Assembly (NCBI RefSeq): GCF_019603315.1
Contig: NZ_CP080649.1
Location: 2,986,176 to 3,050,175, forward strand
DNA from: Ruficoccus sp. ZRK36
Lineage (GTDB): Bacteria > Verrucomicrobiota > Verrucomicrobiia > Opitutales > Cerasicoccaceae
Reading direction: 5' to 3'
Length of the DNA stretch: 64,000 nucleotides
Shown here in pieces: positions 35,097 to 44,892 of the stretch. Each line of letters opens with the position of its first letter. Position 1 is the first letter of the stretch. The position numbers and the translations under genes are program-made. The notes below the pieces were generated by a model. The model was not told the DNA's origin, did no database searches, and saw only the letters and a list, made by a program, of their open reading frames with translations.

Positions 35097-35954
35097 TTAG
35101 CGATTGCGCTTGCGGCGCAGACACAGCACGCCGATCAAGGCGGTCACGCACAGCGCCACTGTCGAGGGCTCGGGCACCGCGGCGGTCACGTTCAGGTCAT
35201 CGATCGCGAGTCCCTGCCCGTAGCCGGTCTCTCCGCTGAAGTTGTCCACCCACTTGATCCAGATATTTTCACTGTCGGCGACCGAGAGTCCGGTAATCGT
35301 CCCGGAGACTGCTACGTAGTTCAGAGCCCCTGGCCCGCCAGCCTCGCCAGCCGTCTTCTCGTCATATGAACTGCCATTGAAGATCGTGTCGCTGGTTCCG
35401 TCCAGGGCGGTGCCGGTACCATCGGCATAGAGGGCCGTGAAGCTCAGAGAGGAGGCCTCGGTCCAGTTGCCCGTGCTCAGGCTGGTCGCATCTGTCGAGT
35501 AGGAAAAGACGAGGGAGTTCAGCTGCGTACCAACGCCCCATGACCACTGCTCAGCGGAGTAGCTGATGCTCAAGCTGGTGATCGTTGAGCCGGTGTTGTT
35601 GGCAAACTGTGCCCCAAAGACGCCGTTGCTGGTCGTCGTGGACAGAGAGCCGAGCGTGCCATCCGTACTTGTTCTGCGGAAGGCGTAAACCGAAGAGCCC
35701 GATCCCGTCTGGTTATTGCCATTGGAGGCACGGTAGTGGGTGTTATCTGTGGTCACCTCACCGCCATCGTCAGTCACGGTCATGGAGTACCAGCCTTGAA
35801 TCGTGCTGTTATCAGCCCAAGTCTGCAGGCCTGCATTAAGGTTCAGACTATCAAAGTCCTGGGTGTAGGTTTGCTCGGTGAGTGAGATTTGAGCATGGAG
35901 CGCATTCAGAAAGAACATGAAGAATGCGGCTATAATAACGTATTTTTTATTCAT
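35097..35954 (-). CDS. PEP-CTERM sorted secreted protein
   Basis: A 285-residue protein with a signal peptide (ending NALHA). The body shares ASNGNNQTGSGSSVYAFRR and YSTDATSLSTGNWTEASSLSF with 33992-34735. The C-terminus AVPEPSTVALCVTALIGVLCLRRKRNR is a textbook PEP-CTERM signal for exosortase processing. Role at the cell surface is unknown. Confidence 0.82.
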   Translation of the reverse strand: MNKKYVIIAAFFMFFLNALHAQISLTEQTYTQDFDSLNLNAGLQTWADNSTIQGWYSMTVTDDGGEVTTDNTHYRASNGNNQTGSGSSVYAFRRTSTDGTLGSLSTTTSNGVFGAQFANNTGSTITSLSISYSAEQWSWGVGTQLNSLVFSYSTDATSLSTGNWTEASSLSFTALYADGTGTALDGTSDTIFNGSSYDEKTAGEAGGPGALNYVAVSGTITGLSVADSENIWIKWVDNFSGETGYGQGLAIDDLNVTAAVPEPSTVALCVTALIGVLCLRRKRNR

Positions 35955-36091
35955 GGGATAGATGTGTGACAGGTTGTTTTTGATGAGAATGAAAGGCTAA
36001 TTTGTTAGTTAAAGCACAGCAACAGACGCATAGTTTATACAGATATACTAAAGCTGGATTTGAAGGGACGGTGGCGTATCGCCCGGCAGGA

Positions 36092-36793
36092 CTAGTCCTG
36101 CTGAATCGTCCACAAAGTCCGGTTATCGATGACTTCCTCGCGGCTGAGCATTTCTGCGCGTCCGTCAAAGTAAACGACCCCGGCGTAGCCATCATAGCGA
36201 TACGCGATCGCAGAGTTAGCATTGATGTTTTCAACGGTTTCCTCGCCCACATAACGAGAGGCACCGTAAATCTGTATCTGCCAGTCGAGTGCATCGGCAA
36301 ATGCCAATGTTTTGGCCGGATTGGTGACGGTCAGGGTTTTCGCATTGCGGGATGTCCCCGGCACACCGTAAGAGCCCAATCCGGTGTAGTTGTACCCATA
36401 GGAACGCTCGATCGAGCGGGTGCCATCACTCTCGTAGATATTTGCCCACGGAGATAGCAACTCGTCCGGCCAACGGTCCAAGTCCGAAACGCCTAGATAA
36501 ACCGGCGCAAAATCCGGATTGCGGTGCCAAAACGTACCATAGGCTCCATCTTCATTAAACGAACCAACCGGCACATATTTACCCTCATGCTCGTTGGAGT
36601 AGAGGATGTTTGCGGCCTGTAAATGCCGCAAGTTGGAAAGGTCCTTGGAGATAGCCGCATGCTTCATGACCTCCTTGGAGACAGGAAAGAGCATCGCCGC
36701 CAAGACAGCTATCACAGCGATGGTGATCAGAAGCTCGACCAGAGAGAATCCTCGGGGATGGATTCGCGTTTGTCGACGAGGGGGGTAGAACAT
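36092..36793 (-). CDS. Type II secretion-type pseudopilin
   Basis: A 233-residue protein with the prepilin motif GFSLVELLITIAVIAVLAAMLFP near residue 16, preceded by a short basic leader. The C-terminus has YRYDGYAGVVYFDGRAEML, the same position as the H-X9-DG motif, but the histidine is replaced. It is probably exported and processed by a prepilin peptidase. It is the first gene in the minus-strand run that includes the PEP-CTERM protein and the toroid-like pair. Confidence 0.8.
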   Translation of the reverse strand: MFYPPRRQTRIHPRGFSLVELLITIAVIAVLAAMLFPVSKEVMKHAAISKDLSNLRHLQAANILYSNEHEGKYVPVGSFNEDGAYGTFWHRNPDFAPVYLGVSDLDRWPDELLSPWANIYESDGTRSIERSYGYNYTGLGSYGVPGTSRNAKTLTVTNPAKTLAFADALDWQIQIYGASRYVGEETVENINANSAIAYRYDGYAGVVYFDGRAEMLSREEVIDNRTLWTIQQD

Positions 36794-36965
36794 GCCTAAT
36801 AATATAGCCGACCATACCTAAAGGTGCCCGCCAAATAAATTCGATACATATCGACAAGACTATCAAAGGGATAGAGGGCGCATGAAAAATGGCGTATATT
36901 TCCCTCTATACCCAACCCGGCGCACCGAGGGTATTTGAGGCCAAAAAACAGAGGACACTGAAATT

Positions 36966-37000
36966 CCTGCCGGGAGGCTTTTTGTCGGCCTCCCGGCAGG
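36966..37000 (-). terminator. Strong hairpin after the alginate lyase-like gene
   Basis: A perfect 13-bp stem (CCTGCCGGGAGGC/GCCTCCCGGCAGG) with a 9-base loop begins 14 bases downstream of the stop at 37014. There is no long T-run on the minus strand, so termination may need a factor, or it may stabilise the mRNA 3' end. Confidence 0.6.
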
Positions 37001-37013
37001 GTCAGCACGCAGC

Positions 37014-39695
37014 TCAAGGCACGACTTCGCCCCACGAATAGCCGACGCGAATATCATCCAACAGGTAGTAATTCGTCTCATCCACCGACCATGTGCGGCC
37101 CATTAGCCCGATAAACCCGTCCGAGCCAAGATCGGTCCCGGTCACGGTGCGGCTTGCCTTGATGGCTGGGTCGGTCGTGAATTGATCGGATGAGCTCGGG
37201 TTGAGCCAGACCGTGGCGGTCTGATAGTTACTGCCATCCCAGCCGGTATACTGGACCACCATGAAGTACGTCTGGCCGTACTCCAGCACCGTAGAGACCT
37301 TCGCATCGGAGTTAGCGACTCGCCCTCCGACCTGCGCGGACTTACCGATGATACCCGTCGTATCATTCGCGTAAGAAGGTGTCGCATCGAGAGCCTGCAA
37401 GCCGAAGAACGGCCCCGGCCCGCTGGTCGGCAGGGGGCCTTCCCCACCCTCCACGCGGAAGATAAAGCTGACGAAGTAGTCATGGCCGCTCAGGTCAACC
37501 GCGGGCAGCAGGTTACGGGAGAATGCGGTGTTGCTGGTACTCGCGAGCTTCATCGTATTGCCACCGCCGAGGGTCACTCCACCCGGCAGAGAATAGGTGA
37601 TCTCCTCTTGGGAGACTGTCGCGCCGCTGACGGCAGACCAGTCACCGTCCCAGCCATGGTCATTACCCAGACCGTTGAGAGCTGTACCGGGCCAGTACAT
37701 GTCAAAGCCATCCGTGCCCCCCTGCGGGACAGGCACCACCTCGCGCCAGGTGCGCCCCACACTCACATCGTCGAACAGATAGTACGCATCCTCACTCAGA
37801 GAGACAGTACGCACCTGCACGCCGATGAACCCATCCGATCCCTGACCGCTGACAGTGCTGGTCTTGGTCGCCTTCACAGACGTATCGGCCGTGAACTCGT
37901 CGTTGATATCCGGGTTGAGCCATACGGTGGCCGTCTGGTAGTTGCTGCCATCCCAGCCGCCATACTGGACCACCACGAAGTAAGTCTGGCCATACTCCAG
38001 AACGGTGGAGATGCGCTCATCGGCATTGGCAACGCGGGCACCTGCCTTGCCGGCCTTACCGGTGATGCCCACGGTATCGTTCGCTGGATCGGGGGAGCTG
38101 TCACGCGCCTGCCACCCGGCAAACGGATTATAGCCGCTGGTCGGCAGGGCTCCCGTGTCACCCTCGATGCGCATGAGAAAGCTGACATAGTAGTCTTGCC
38201 CGGTTGTATCGGGATTATCGAGGACATCGCGCGCGAATGCGTTAGCGCTGTTAACGTCCACCTTCAGAGACTTCCCGCCCCCGAGCTGAAGCTCTCCGAG
38301 TGTGTAGGTAATCGCCGTATTGGACACCTCGATCCCACTCACGCTGGACCAGGCGCCTTTCCAGCCGATGCCGCCGGATTGCCCATTGAGCGTAGAGCCG
38401 GTCGTGTAGCTGTCGAAGTCGTCAAAGGCGAACTGCACCTGCGTCGGTGTCGTCCCGAGCATGTGCACGATGCGATAATAGGAAGTATCGGATCCGTGGA
38501 CATCAGCGAGGTGCTCAGCGGCCACGACCAGCGGCTGCTCGTAGTAGACCCTGGAAGCTAACCGCATGACCTGAATCGAATGCCATACCGAGCTACTGAT
38601 ACTGGGCCATGTCCATGCCAGCTCACCGCTCAGGTAGGGAGCGATGAAGTTGTAGGCCATATTCAGGTTGCGGCCATTCGGAGCTGTGTAATGCCAGAGA
38701 TCCTCCCCGGCAAACTCGGCACAGCGGGCCAACGCCGTAAACGCCTGAAGACCGTAGATCGAGTACATGAAGGAATTCGAACGCGCCAGCTCCAGCGGTA
38801 GGCTGCCATCGGCAGCGATCTGCGACTCGATCAGGTCTTTCCCCAAATCCACCATGTCCAAAATCCGCGCTGGATGACCGGTGTACTTGGAGAAGGCCGC
38901 TACCTGCGCCGCGTACCAGGAGCCGTGGTTGTTGGCCATATTCCTTTCCAGGATCCCAAAGTCGCTCTCCAGCAACCAGGTCGTGTAGTCGTAGAACCAG
39001 CTTTTCAGCGCGTCGTTGTACGCCTCGGTCCAGCTATCCGAGAGTGTCAGCAACTGCACACTATCGAGCATGTCGATCAGCACGACCGTCTCGATGATGC
39101 CGTAGTAAACCCCTTCGGAAACCCCCGGCTGCCCGCCCGCGTAGTTCAGGCTCGGATTCATCCGGGTGGCCGGATCGATAAACCAGGTGTAGAGCAAGGT
39201 GGCAGCCTTGCTGGCATAAAGCTCATCGCCCGTGTAGAAGTAGGCCAACGCCAGCGTATCGACTTTGCTGACCATCGGGTTGTAGACCTTTTTGTCCCAC
39301 TTGTCCGATTCCTTCGCCTCGGGGTTCTTGTAGCCATCGATGCGGATATACGGCATGCCGTCCGGCGTGTCTGGATTGGGCCAGGAGTAGTTGCCGATCG
39401 CGTAGTAATCGTGCTTGTCACCGGAGGGAGCCGTCAGCTGCTTGTCCATGACAGAGGCCGGCACATCATCGAGGTAACTGTCAGCTTTATTGATAAGAGC
39501 CTGATACGCATTCCACACGCCCGGGTCTGGGCTCGCGGAGCGGATCTCATTACGGATAGCCACCAGCTCTTCATAGTTCAGGTTGACCAGCATCGAAGGC
39601 GTCGCAGCCCGGGATGTTGTAGGGGAAAAACAACTACCGACCAGAAGGGCCAATATGAACACGGGTGTAGGAAGACACTTTAGGGATAACATCAT
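37014..39695 (-). CDS. Secreted alginate lyase-superfamily protein (PL5/PL38-like) with two tandem C-terminal domains
   Basis: An 893-residue protein with a signal peptide (ending SRAA). Residues of about 35-400 match the alginate lyase (PF05426-type) alpha-toroid: GDKHDYYAIGNYSWPNPD, GMPYIRIDGYKNPE, and MANNHGSWYAAQ with the Asn-His site. Two copies of a roughly 220-residue LamG-like beta-sandwich follow (about 420-650 and 665-893). Each has DDFDSY or DGFDMY at its start, YYVSFLMRIEG or YFVSFIFRVEG, and GSDGFIG near its end. The substrate is probably a uronic-acid polymer; alginate itself is not proven. Confidence 0.82.
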   Translation of the reverse strand: MMLSLKCLPTPVFILALLVGSCFSPTTSRAATPSMLVNLNYEELVAIRNEIRSASPDPGVWNAYQALINKADSYLDDVPASVMDKQLTAPSGDKHDYYAIGNYSWPNPDTPDGMPYIRIDGYKNPEAKESDKWDKKVYNPMVSKVDTLALAYFYTGDELYASKAATLLYTWFIDPATRMNPSLNYAGGQPGVSEGVYYGIIETVVLIDMLDSVQLLTLSDSWTEAYNDALKSWFYDYTTWLLESDFGILERNMANNHGSWYAAQVAAFSKYTGHPARILDMVDLGKDLIESQIAADGSLPLELARSNSFMYSIYGLQAFTALARCAEFAGEDLWHYTAPNGRNLNMAYNFIAPYLSGELAWTWPSISSSVWHSIQVMRLASRVYYEQPLVVAAEHLADVHGSDTSYYRIVHMLGTTPTQVQFAFDDFDSYTTGSTLNGQSGGIGWKGAWSSVSGIEVSNTAITYTLGELQLGGGKSLKVDVNSANAFARDVLDNPDTTGQDYYVSFLMRIEGDTGALPTSGYNPFAGWQARDSSPDPANDTVGITGKAGKAGARVANADERISTVLEYGQTYFVVVQYGGWDGSNYQTATVWLNPDINDEFTADTSVKATKTSTVSGQGSDGFIGVQVRTVSLSEDAYYLFDDVSVGRTWREVVPVPQGGTDGFDMYWPGTALNGLGNDHGWDGDWSAVSGATVSQEEITYSLPGGVTLGGGNTMKLASTSNTAFSRNLLPAVDLSGHDYFVSFIFRVEGGEGPLPTSGPGPFFGLQALDATPSYANDTTGIIGKSAQVGGRVANSDAKVSTVLEYGQTYFMVVQYTGWDGSNYQTATVWLNPSSSDQFTTDPAIKASRTVTGTDLGSDGFIGLMGRTWSVDETNYYLLDDIRVGYSWGEVVP

Positions 39696-40083
39696 GGGGT
39701 AATGGGTTGGGGTTAAAGAACATGCAACGTCCGCTGCACTTCACACCATAACCTTGATCCTCAAGACACCTAAACGATTTTCCTACTGCACTTGTTTAGT
39801 GAAATAATTTAAAATACTTAACATTATCCTTAAACATCCGCATGAGCAGTGAGTTTGCGCTACCGATAAATCACGACGTGAAATAAAATACGCGCTATAC
39901 AGAATTTGGTATAGACACATAGCAATGTGAAGATAAGACAATCCGTCCTCATATCCCACACCTAGACTTATCATGAAGCTGGGCAAAAAACGCCTTAGCG
40001 AACACTGCCACACCGCATCCCCTTGCAAGCGTTCAGAGCCGCATCATTGCGGCCTTTTCCGGACAGGGCTCAAACCACCAAAA
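39696..40083. other. A/T-rich intergenic region between the lyase and tRNA-Val
   Basis: About 390 bases. The half next to 39695 is the 5' region of the lyase gene and holds the CCCCAACCC and ACCCC leader motif. The rest is A/T-rich with a weak CTAAAC/GTTTAG inverted repeat (39770-39799). An 81-codon minus-strand frame (39783-40028) is not supported as a gene. Confidence 0.4.
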
Positions 40084-40160
40084 TGGTGGTCGTTACTGGA
40101 CTCGAACCAGTGACTTCCACAATGTGAATGTGGCGCTCTAACCAACTGAGCTAAACGACC
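40084..40160 (-). tRNA. tRNA-Val (anticodon CAC)
   Basis: Reading the minus strand, acceptor GGTCGTT pairs with AACGACC, followed by discriminator A and an encoded CCA. The D-arm has AGCTCAGTTGGTTAGAGC, the anticodon stem CCACA/TGTGG encloses loop TTCACAT (anticodon CAC), and the T-arm has GGTTCGAGTCC. All arms are intact. Confidence 0.95.
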
Positions 40161-40289
40161 GGAAAAAGGAGCATCTTGGGCGTTTGAGAGAGGAATTCAA
40201 GCCATGAATGCGCAAAAAAGTGCATTTACATGGACGGCTGCCAGAGATCAGCTCCAGCAGCACGGGGCGGCGTAGTCCGCCAGACTCGC

Positions 40290-40910
40290 CTACCTGCCTG
40301 GAGGCGGCACCGGATTGGCAGGCGGCTCCTGCTGCCCGGTCTGATTTGCAGTATTGGAGTCATTATTCGAGCGGATCAGCCGCCGACGCGGGATGATCGG
40401 CCCGGACTTGCGACCGGTGCTGCTCGTCGAGGCTTGCCTGACCATCGTGGCTGGTGAGGTCACCGCCTTTACACTGGGGGAGATGCTGTTGCTGATCTGC
40501 ATCGGGCTGTCGTCGGGAGAGGCCATCGCGATCTCCTCTGTAGACCCGCCCGTACTGATCAGAATGCTCTTGCGCAGGTCGTCATAGCGCAGGATCTCAA
40601 AACCTCCACTCGTCTCATTGAGCTCGAGCCAGTAGCCTTCATTTTCCTTCTTGTCGAAGATACTGAAGCGCGTCACGCCGTTGATCTCGATCAGGCCCCG
40701 AAACTCCAACTGGCGGCTAATGGCGGGGGCCACTGGCGGGGGGCGTGTCGCGGTGGTGGCAGGCTTATCGCCCCACCCTGGCGGCAGAAAGGGCGAACTG
40801 GCGACCAGGTTGGTATCCGTGGCTGCTGCTGCACTCCCACAAAGCCCCGCACCCGCGAGGAGTAACCAGCGGGCGACTTGGAGCATACGGGACTGTGAAA
40901 ACAGCATCAT
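40290..40910 (-). CDS. Secreted hypothetical protein
   Basis: A 206-residue protein with a hydrophobic leader (LLLAGAGLCGSAAAA). Residues of about 65-130 form a compact beta-rich region (RQLEFRGLIEINGVTRFSIFDKKENEGYWLELNE then FEILRYDDLRKSILI), reminiscent of small domains in type II secretion or pilus accessory proteins such as GspC/PilP. This is a weak resemblance. The C-terminus is Ser/Pro-rich and disordered. It stands between tRNA-Val and the ssb terminator, as a monocistronic gene. Confidence 0.6.
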   Translation of the reverse strand: MMLFSQSRMLQVARWLLLAGAGLCGSAAAATDTNLVASSPFLPPGWGDKPATTATRPPPVAPAISRQLEFRGLIEINGVTRFSIFDKKENEGYWLELNETSGGFEILRYDDLRKSILISTGGSTEEIAMASPDDSPMQISNSISPSVKAVTSPATMVRQASTSSTGRKSGPIIPRRRLIRSNNDSNTANQTGQQEPPANPVPPPGR

Positions 40911-40985
40911 CTGTCGGATACCTATTATTTAACCCCTATTCCATGAAAAAGTATCGATCAATACGCAAATAATTGGCCCCAGACC

Positions 40986-41017
40986 AAAAAAACGGATCCA
41001 CCCGTGGGTGGATCCGT
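40986..41017 (-). terminator. Rho-independent terminator of the ssb operon
   Basis: AACGGATCCACCC pairs with GGGTGGATCCGTT (13 bp, 1-base loop at its tightest), followed on the minus strand by a run of T. It starts about 25 bases after the ssb stop at 41042. Confidence 0.92.
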
Positions 41018-41041
41018 TGTCAGAAAGAGTCTTCGAGTGGC

Positions 41042-41482
41042 TCAGAAGGGTACGTCTTCGTCCACATCCGGCTCGTTTCGCGGTGCTTGGCGCCCCGTGG
41101 TGCGAGGAGGAGGTGAGCTCTGGTCGTAACCACCGCCAGCGGAGTCTTCGCGCCCACCGACGAACTGGAAGTTCTCCAGCACGACACCGAGCTTACTGCG
41201 CTTCTCGCCGGTCGACTTGTCGTCCCACTGGTCCAGCCGCAGCCGCCCCTCGACGAAGACCGCACGGCCCTTGCTCAGGTACTTGGCAATGACTTCGGCC
41301 TGACGCCCGAAGGCGTCAATGTCGACGTAGGTGACTTCCTCGCGCTTCTCACCATCCTTGGTGTTGAAGGTACGGTTCACGGCGATCCCAAACTTACAGA
41401 TGGACATGCCGCCCGGGGTGACACGCACCTCGGGGTCGCGCGTCAGGTTTCCCAGAAGAATGACTTTGTTAAATGAGGCCAT
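41042..41482 (-). CDS. ssb: Single-stranded DNA-binding protein
   Basis: A 146-residue protein. The OB-fold begins MASFNKVILLGNLTRDPEVRVTPGG and contains VDIDAFGRQAEVIAKYLSKGRAVFVEGRLRLDQW. A Gly/Ser/Pro linker leads to the acidic tip DEDVPF, the conserved SSB tail that recruits repair and replication proteins. It lies downstream of rpsF in the order pth-rpsF-ssb, but no rpsR or rplI follows; a terminator does. Confidence 0.97.
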   Translation of the reverse strand: MASFNKVILLGNLTRDPEVRVTPGGMSICKFGIAVNRTFNTKDGEKREEVTYVDIDAFGRQAEVIAKYLSKGRAVFVEGRLRLDQWDDKSTGEKRSKLGVVLENFQFVGGREDSAGGGYDQSSPPPRTTGRQAPRNEPDVDEDVPF

Positions 41483-41548
41483 AAGAGGAGCCTGTAGGCC
41501 CGTTCGCTACGGGTCAACTGTCATCCGGAGCTGCGGGGCGCTTTTCGC

Positions 41549-41854
41549 CTAGTCCTTGGACTGGAGGAGAATGCGGTTGACCTGCTTGTCGAGGCGGAAC
41601 TTCTCGTGGATCTGCGTGGTGGCTTCGGCCGGGCCGCTCAGGGAGTACTGCACGTAGATGCCTGCCTGGAAGTGGCGGTCCGGCGTGCGGATGAATTCCT
41701 TCTGACCGAGGTTATCCACCTTGGTCACCTCAAAACCGAGGCTGGAGAAGGCGTCCTTGACCTTTTCGATCAGGGTCTCCACCGCTTCGGTGTAGTTACG
41801 GGTGTCAAGAATGACGGTGGCCAGATACTGGCGCTGGGTTGCTGTGTCGCTCAT
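41549..41854 (-). CDS. rpsF: 30S ribosomal protein S6
   Basis: A 101-residue protein with the S6 beta-alpha-beta fold (YLATVILDTRNYTEAVETLIEKVKDAF). Its start ATG overlaps the pth stop by four bases (ATGA, 41851-41854), so it is translationally coupled to pth. Confidence 0.93.
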   Translation of the reverse strand: MSDTATQRQYLATVILDTRNYTEAVETLIEKVKDAFSSLGFEVTKVDNLGQKEFIRTPDRHFQAGIYVQYSLSGPAEATTQIHEKFRLDKQVNRILLQSKD

Positions 41855-42441
41855 GCTGATTCGGAATGTGATCGTGTGTTAAGTTGATTCATGGCCGCAT
41901 CCACGCCCCGGCTCAGGAGCAGGTGCAGGCCTTTGGTATAGTCGGGCATCCGGGTGGTCAGGACGGCATTTTCCGCCTCCGTGAACCGGCCCAGAACCCA
42001 GTCTTTTAAATCCATCGCCGGGTGGGTCTTACTGCCGATCCCGATGCGATACCGCAAAAAACCGGCTCCGGCATCACGCAGCAGACTGGCGATCCCGTTG
42101 TGGCCACCGGCGCTGCCGTTCACGCTGAGCTTGAGCCGTCCCAGATCGAGATTGATCTCGTCGTAGATGACCGCTGCAGCCGAGGGCGTGAGCCGGTGGA
42201 AACGTAGCCAGGCTCCGAGGGCTCGGCCGCTTTCGTTGACGTACGTCAGCGGCTTCATGAGCACGACGGGCTCCCCGGCGAGGCTGACCTTCGCAGTTTC
42301 GGCCTGGAACTTCTTTTCTTTCTTCCAGACCGCTCCCTGCTCGGTCGCCAACGCATCCACCACGGCAAAACCGATGTTGTGGCGTGTCCCGTTATACTCC
42401 GTCCCGGGGTTTCCCAGGCCGGCGATAACGGCGATGGACAT
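41851..42441 (-). CDS. pth: Peptidyl-tRNA hydrolase
   Basis: The start is set at ATG 42441 (MSIAVIAGLGNPGTEYNGTRHNIGF), which begins exactly at the conserved Pth N-terminus; the frame is open further upstream but that part overlaps the 3' end of rplY in another frame. It has 196 residues. The family Asn and catalytic His are in the N-terminal block, and YDEINLDLGRLKLSVNGSAGGHNGI follows. It recycles peptidyl-tRNA in the cytoplasm. Confidence 0.95.
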   Translation of the reverse strand: MSIAVIAGLGNPGTEYNGTRHNIGFAVVDALATEQGAVWKKEKKFQAETAKVSLAGEPVVLMKPLTYVNESGRALGAWLRFHRLTPSAAAVIYDEINLDLGRLKLSVNGSAGGHNGIASLLRDAGAGFLRYRIGIGSKTHPAMDLKDWVLGRFTEAENAVLTTRMPDYTKGLHLLLSRGVDAAMNQLNTRSHSESA

Positions 42442-42472
42442 GACTATTAAAGAACGTGAAAGGGAGAGAAGC

Positions 42473-43105
42473 TTAGGCCTCTTCCCCGGTTTTAGCTTCG
42501 GCGTCGTCGCCAGCAGCTTCGGCTTCATCCTCAGCAGGAGCTTCCTCAGCCATCGGAGCATTGCACATGACAACGACGGTTTCGGGGTCGCCCTGATAGG
42601 TGACGCCTTCGAGCTTCGGCAGAGCGGAGACGTGGATCATATCGCCGACATCGAGGCCGGAGACATCCAGATCGATCTGCTCGGGCAGGTTCTTCGGCAG
42701 GCAGGAAACCTCGACCTCGTGCAGGGCGATTTCCAGCGAGCCTCCGCCGGTCTTCACACCAACGGCTTCCCCGTGCGTGTGCACCGGAATCTGAGCGGTG
42801 ATCTCCTGGTCGGCACTCACTTCGAGGAAGTCGATGTGCTCGAAGCGGTCGGTGCGCGGGTTGCGCTGGGTGTCCTGGATGAGGGTCGCGGTCTTGCCGC
42901 CCTTGTCATCCTCGAGGGTCACGATGGTGGCCGAGCCTCCAATTTCACGCATGAGCAGCATAAAGTCTTTCTCGGTCACGGCCAGCTTTTCGGAGCCGCT
43001 TTTTCCGTAGATGACTGCAGGGATGCTGCCCTGTGCGCGCAGGCGGCGGGAAAAGCCCCGGCCCTGACCTTCGCGTTTTGATACGGATAGGGTGTGTTCT
43101 GACAT
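42473..43105 (-). CDS. rplY: 50S ribosomal protein L25 / general stress protein Ctc
   Basis: A 210-residue protein of the longer Ctc type. The L25 domain (about 1-90) starts LSVSKREGQGRGFSRRLRAQGSIPAVIYG. The TL5 C-domain has IPVHTHGEAVGVKTGGGSLE and LPKNLPEQIDLDVSGLDVGD. An acidic Glu/Ala-rich tail follows. It binds 5S rRNA. It is the first gene of the rplY-pth-rpsF-ssb cluster, with 31 bases to pth. Confidence 0.95.
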   Translation of the reverse strand: MSEHTLSVSKREGQGRGFSRRLRAQGSIPAVIYGKSGSEKLAVTEKDFMLLMREIGGSATIVTLEDDKGGKTATLIQDTQRNPRTDRFEHIDFLEVSADQEITAQIPVHTHGEAVGVKTGGGSLEIALHEVEVSCLPKNLPEQIDLDVSGLDVGDMIHVSALPKLEGVTYQGDPETVVVMCNAPMAEEAPAEDEAEAAGDDAEAKTGEEA

Positions 43106-43347
43106 GGTATTCTATTAGGTTGGCCGGTACTTCCGGCGATGTGGAAAAGCGGGACAACGTAAGGGCTCGACCACGAAAGGCAAGGCTAAGTTTTATACAC
43201 GCCAAACGCCCTCCCACCCTGTTGTCTTCGGGGGTTCCAGGTGCCTCACCCTCCCCCTTTTCGAATATTTTTGAAAAAAGCTTTAAATTCATGCTTGCCA
43301 AGCCCTGTCCAGTAACGTTTCTTTTGCCGCTTTCCGCTATGTAGAGT

Positions 43348-44681
<1,334 letters not shown>

Positions 44682-44685
44682 TGGA

Positions 44686-44892
44686 TCAGGCCATAGCGGT
44701 TTTGAGATGACGCGCGATGAACTTCTTCAAATCCCGCAGCCGGTAACGCACGTTACGCGGTCCAAAGACGATCTTTTTCAGCCCCCGGTCTACGTAGCGC
44801 GAGATCTCCCGCTCGGAGCATTTGCAAAAGGCAGCCGCTTCCTTGCGGTTAAGCAGGCTGTCGTCGTTCAGTGTTTCCTTGATTTCACTCAT
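44686..44892 (-). CDS. Excisionase-like helix-turn-helix protein
   Basis: A 68-residue protein. LLNRKEAAAFCKCSEREISRYVDRGLKKI is a MerR/excisionase-type (HTH_17) DNA-binding motif, with VRYRLRDLKKFI as the wing. It is placed 4 bases upstream of int1, as expected for a directionality factor. Its start overlaps the stop of the upstream gene by four bases (ATGA, 44889-44892), so the three genes are coupled. Confidence 0.82.
   Translation of the reverse strand: MSEIKETLNDDSLLNRKEAAAFCKCSEREISRYVDRGLKKIVFGPRNVRYRLRDLKKFIARHLKTAMA

Noticed and set aside
37482-38561. 359-codon plus-strand frame opposite the alginate lyase-like gene
   Set aside because: It is antisense to the duplicated LamG-like domains and rich in Arg/His/Gly without any recognisable motif.
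39783-40028. 81-codon minus-strand frame in the A/T-rich gap before tRNA-Val
   Set aside because: There is no ribosome site, no recognisable fold, and the region is better explained as intergenic.
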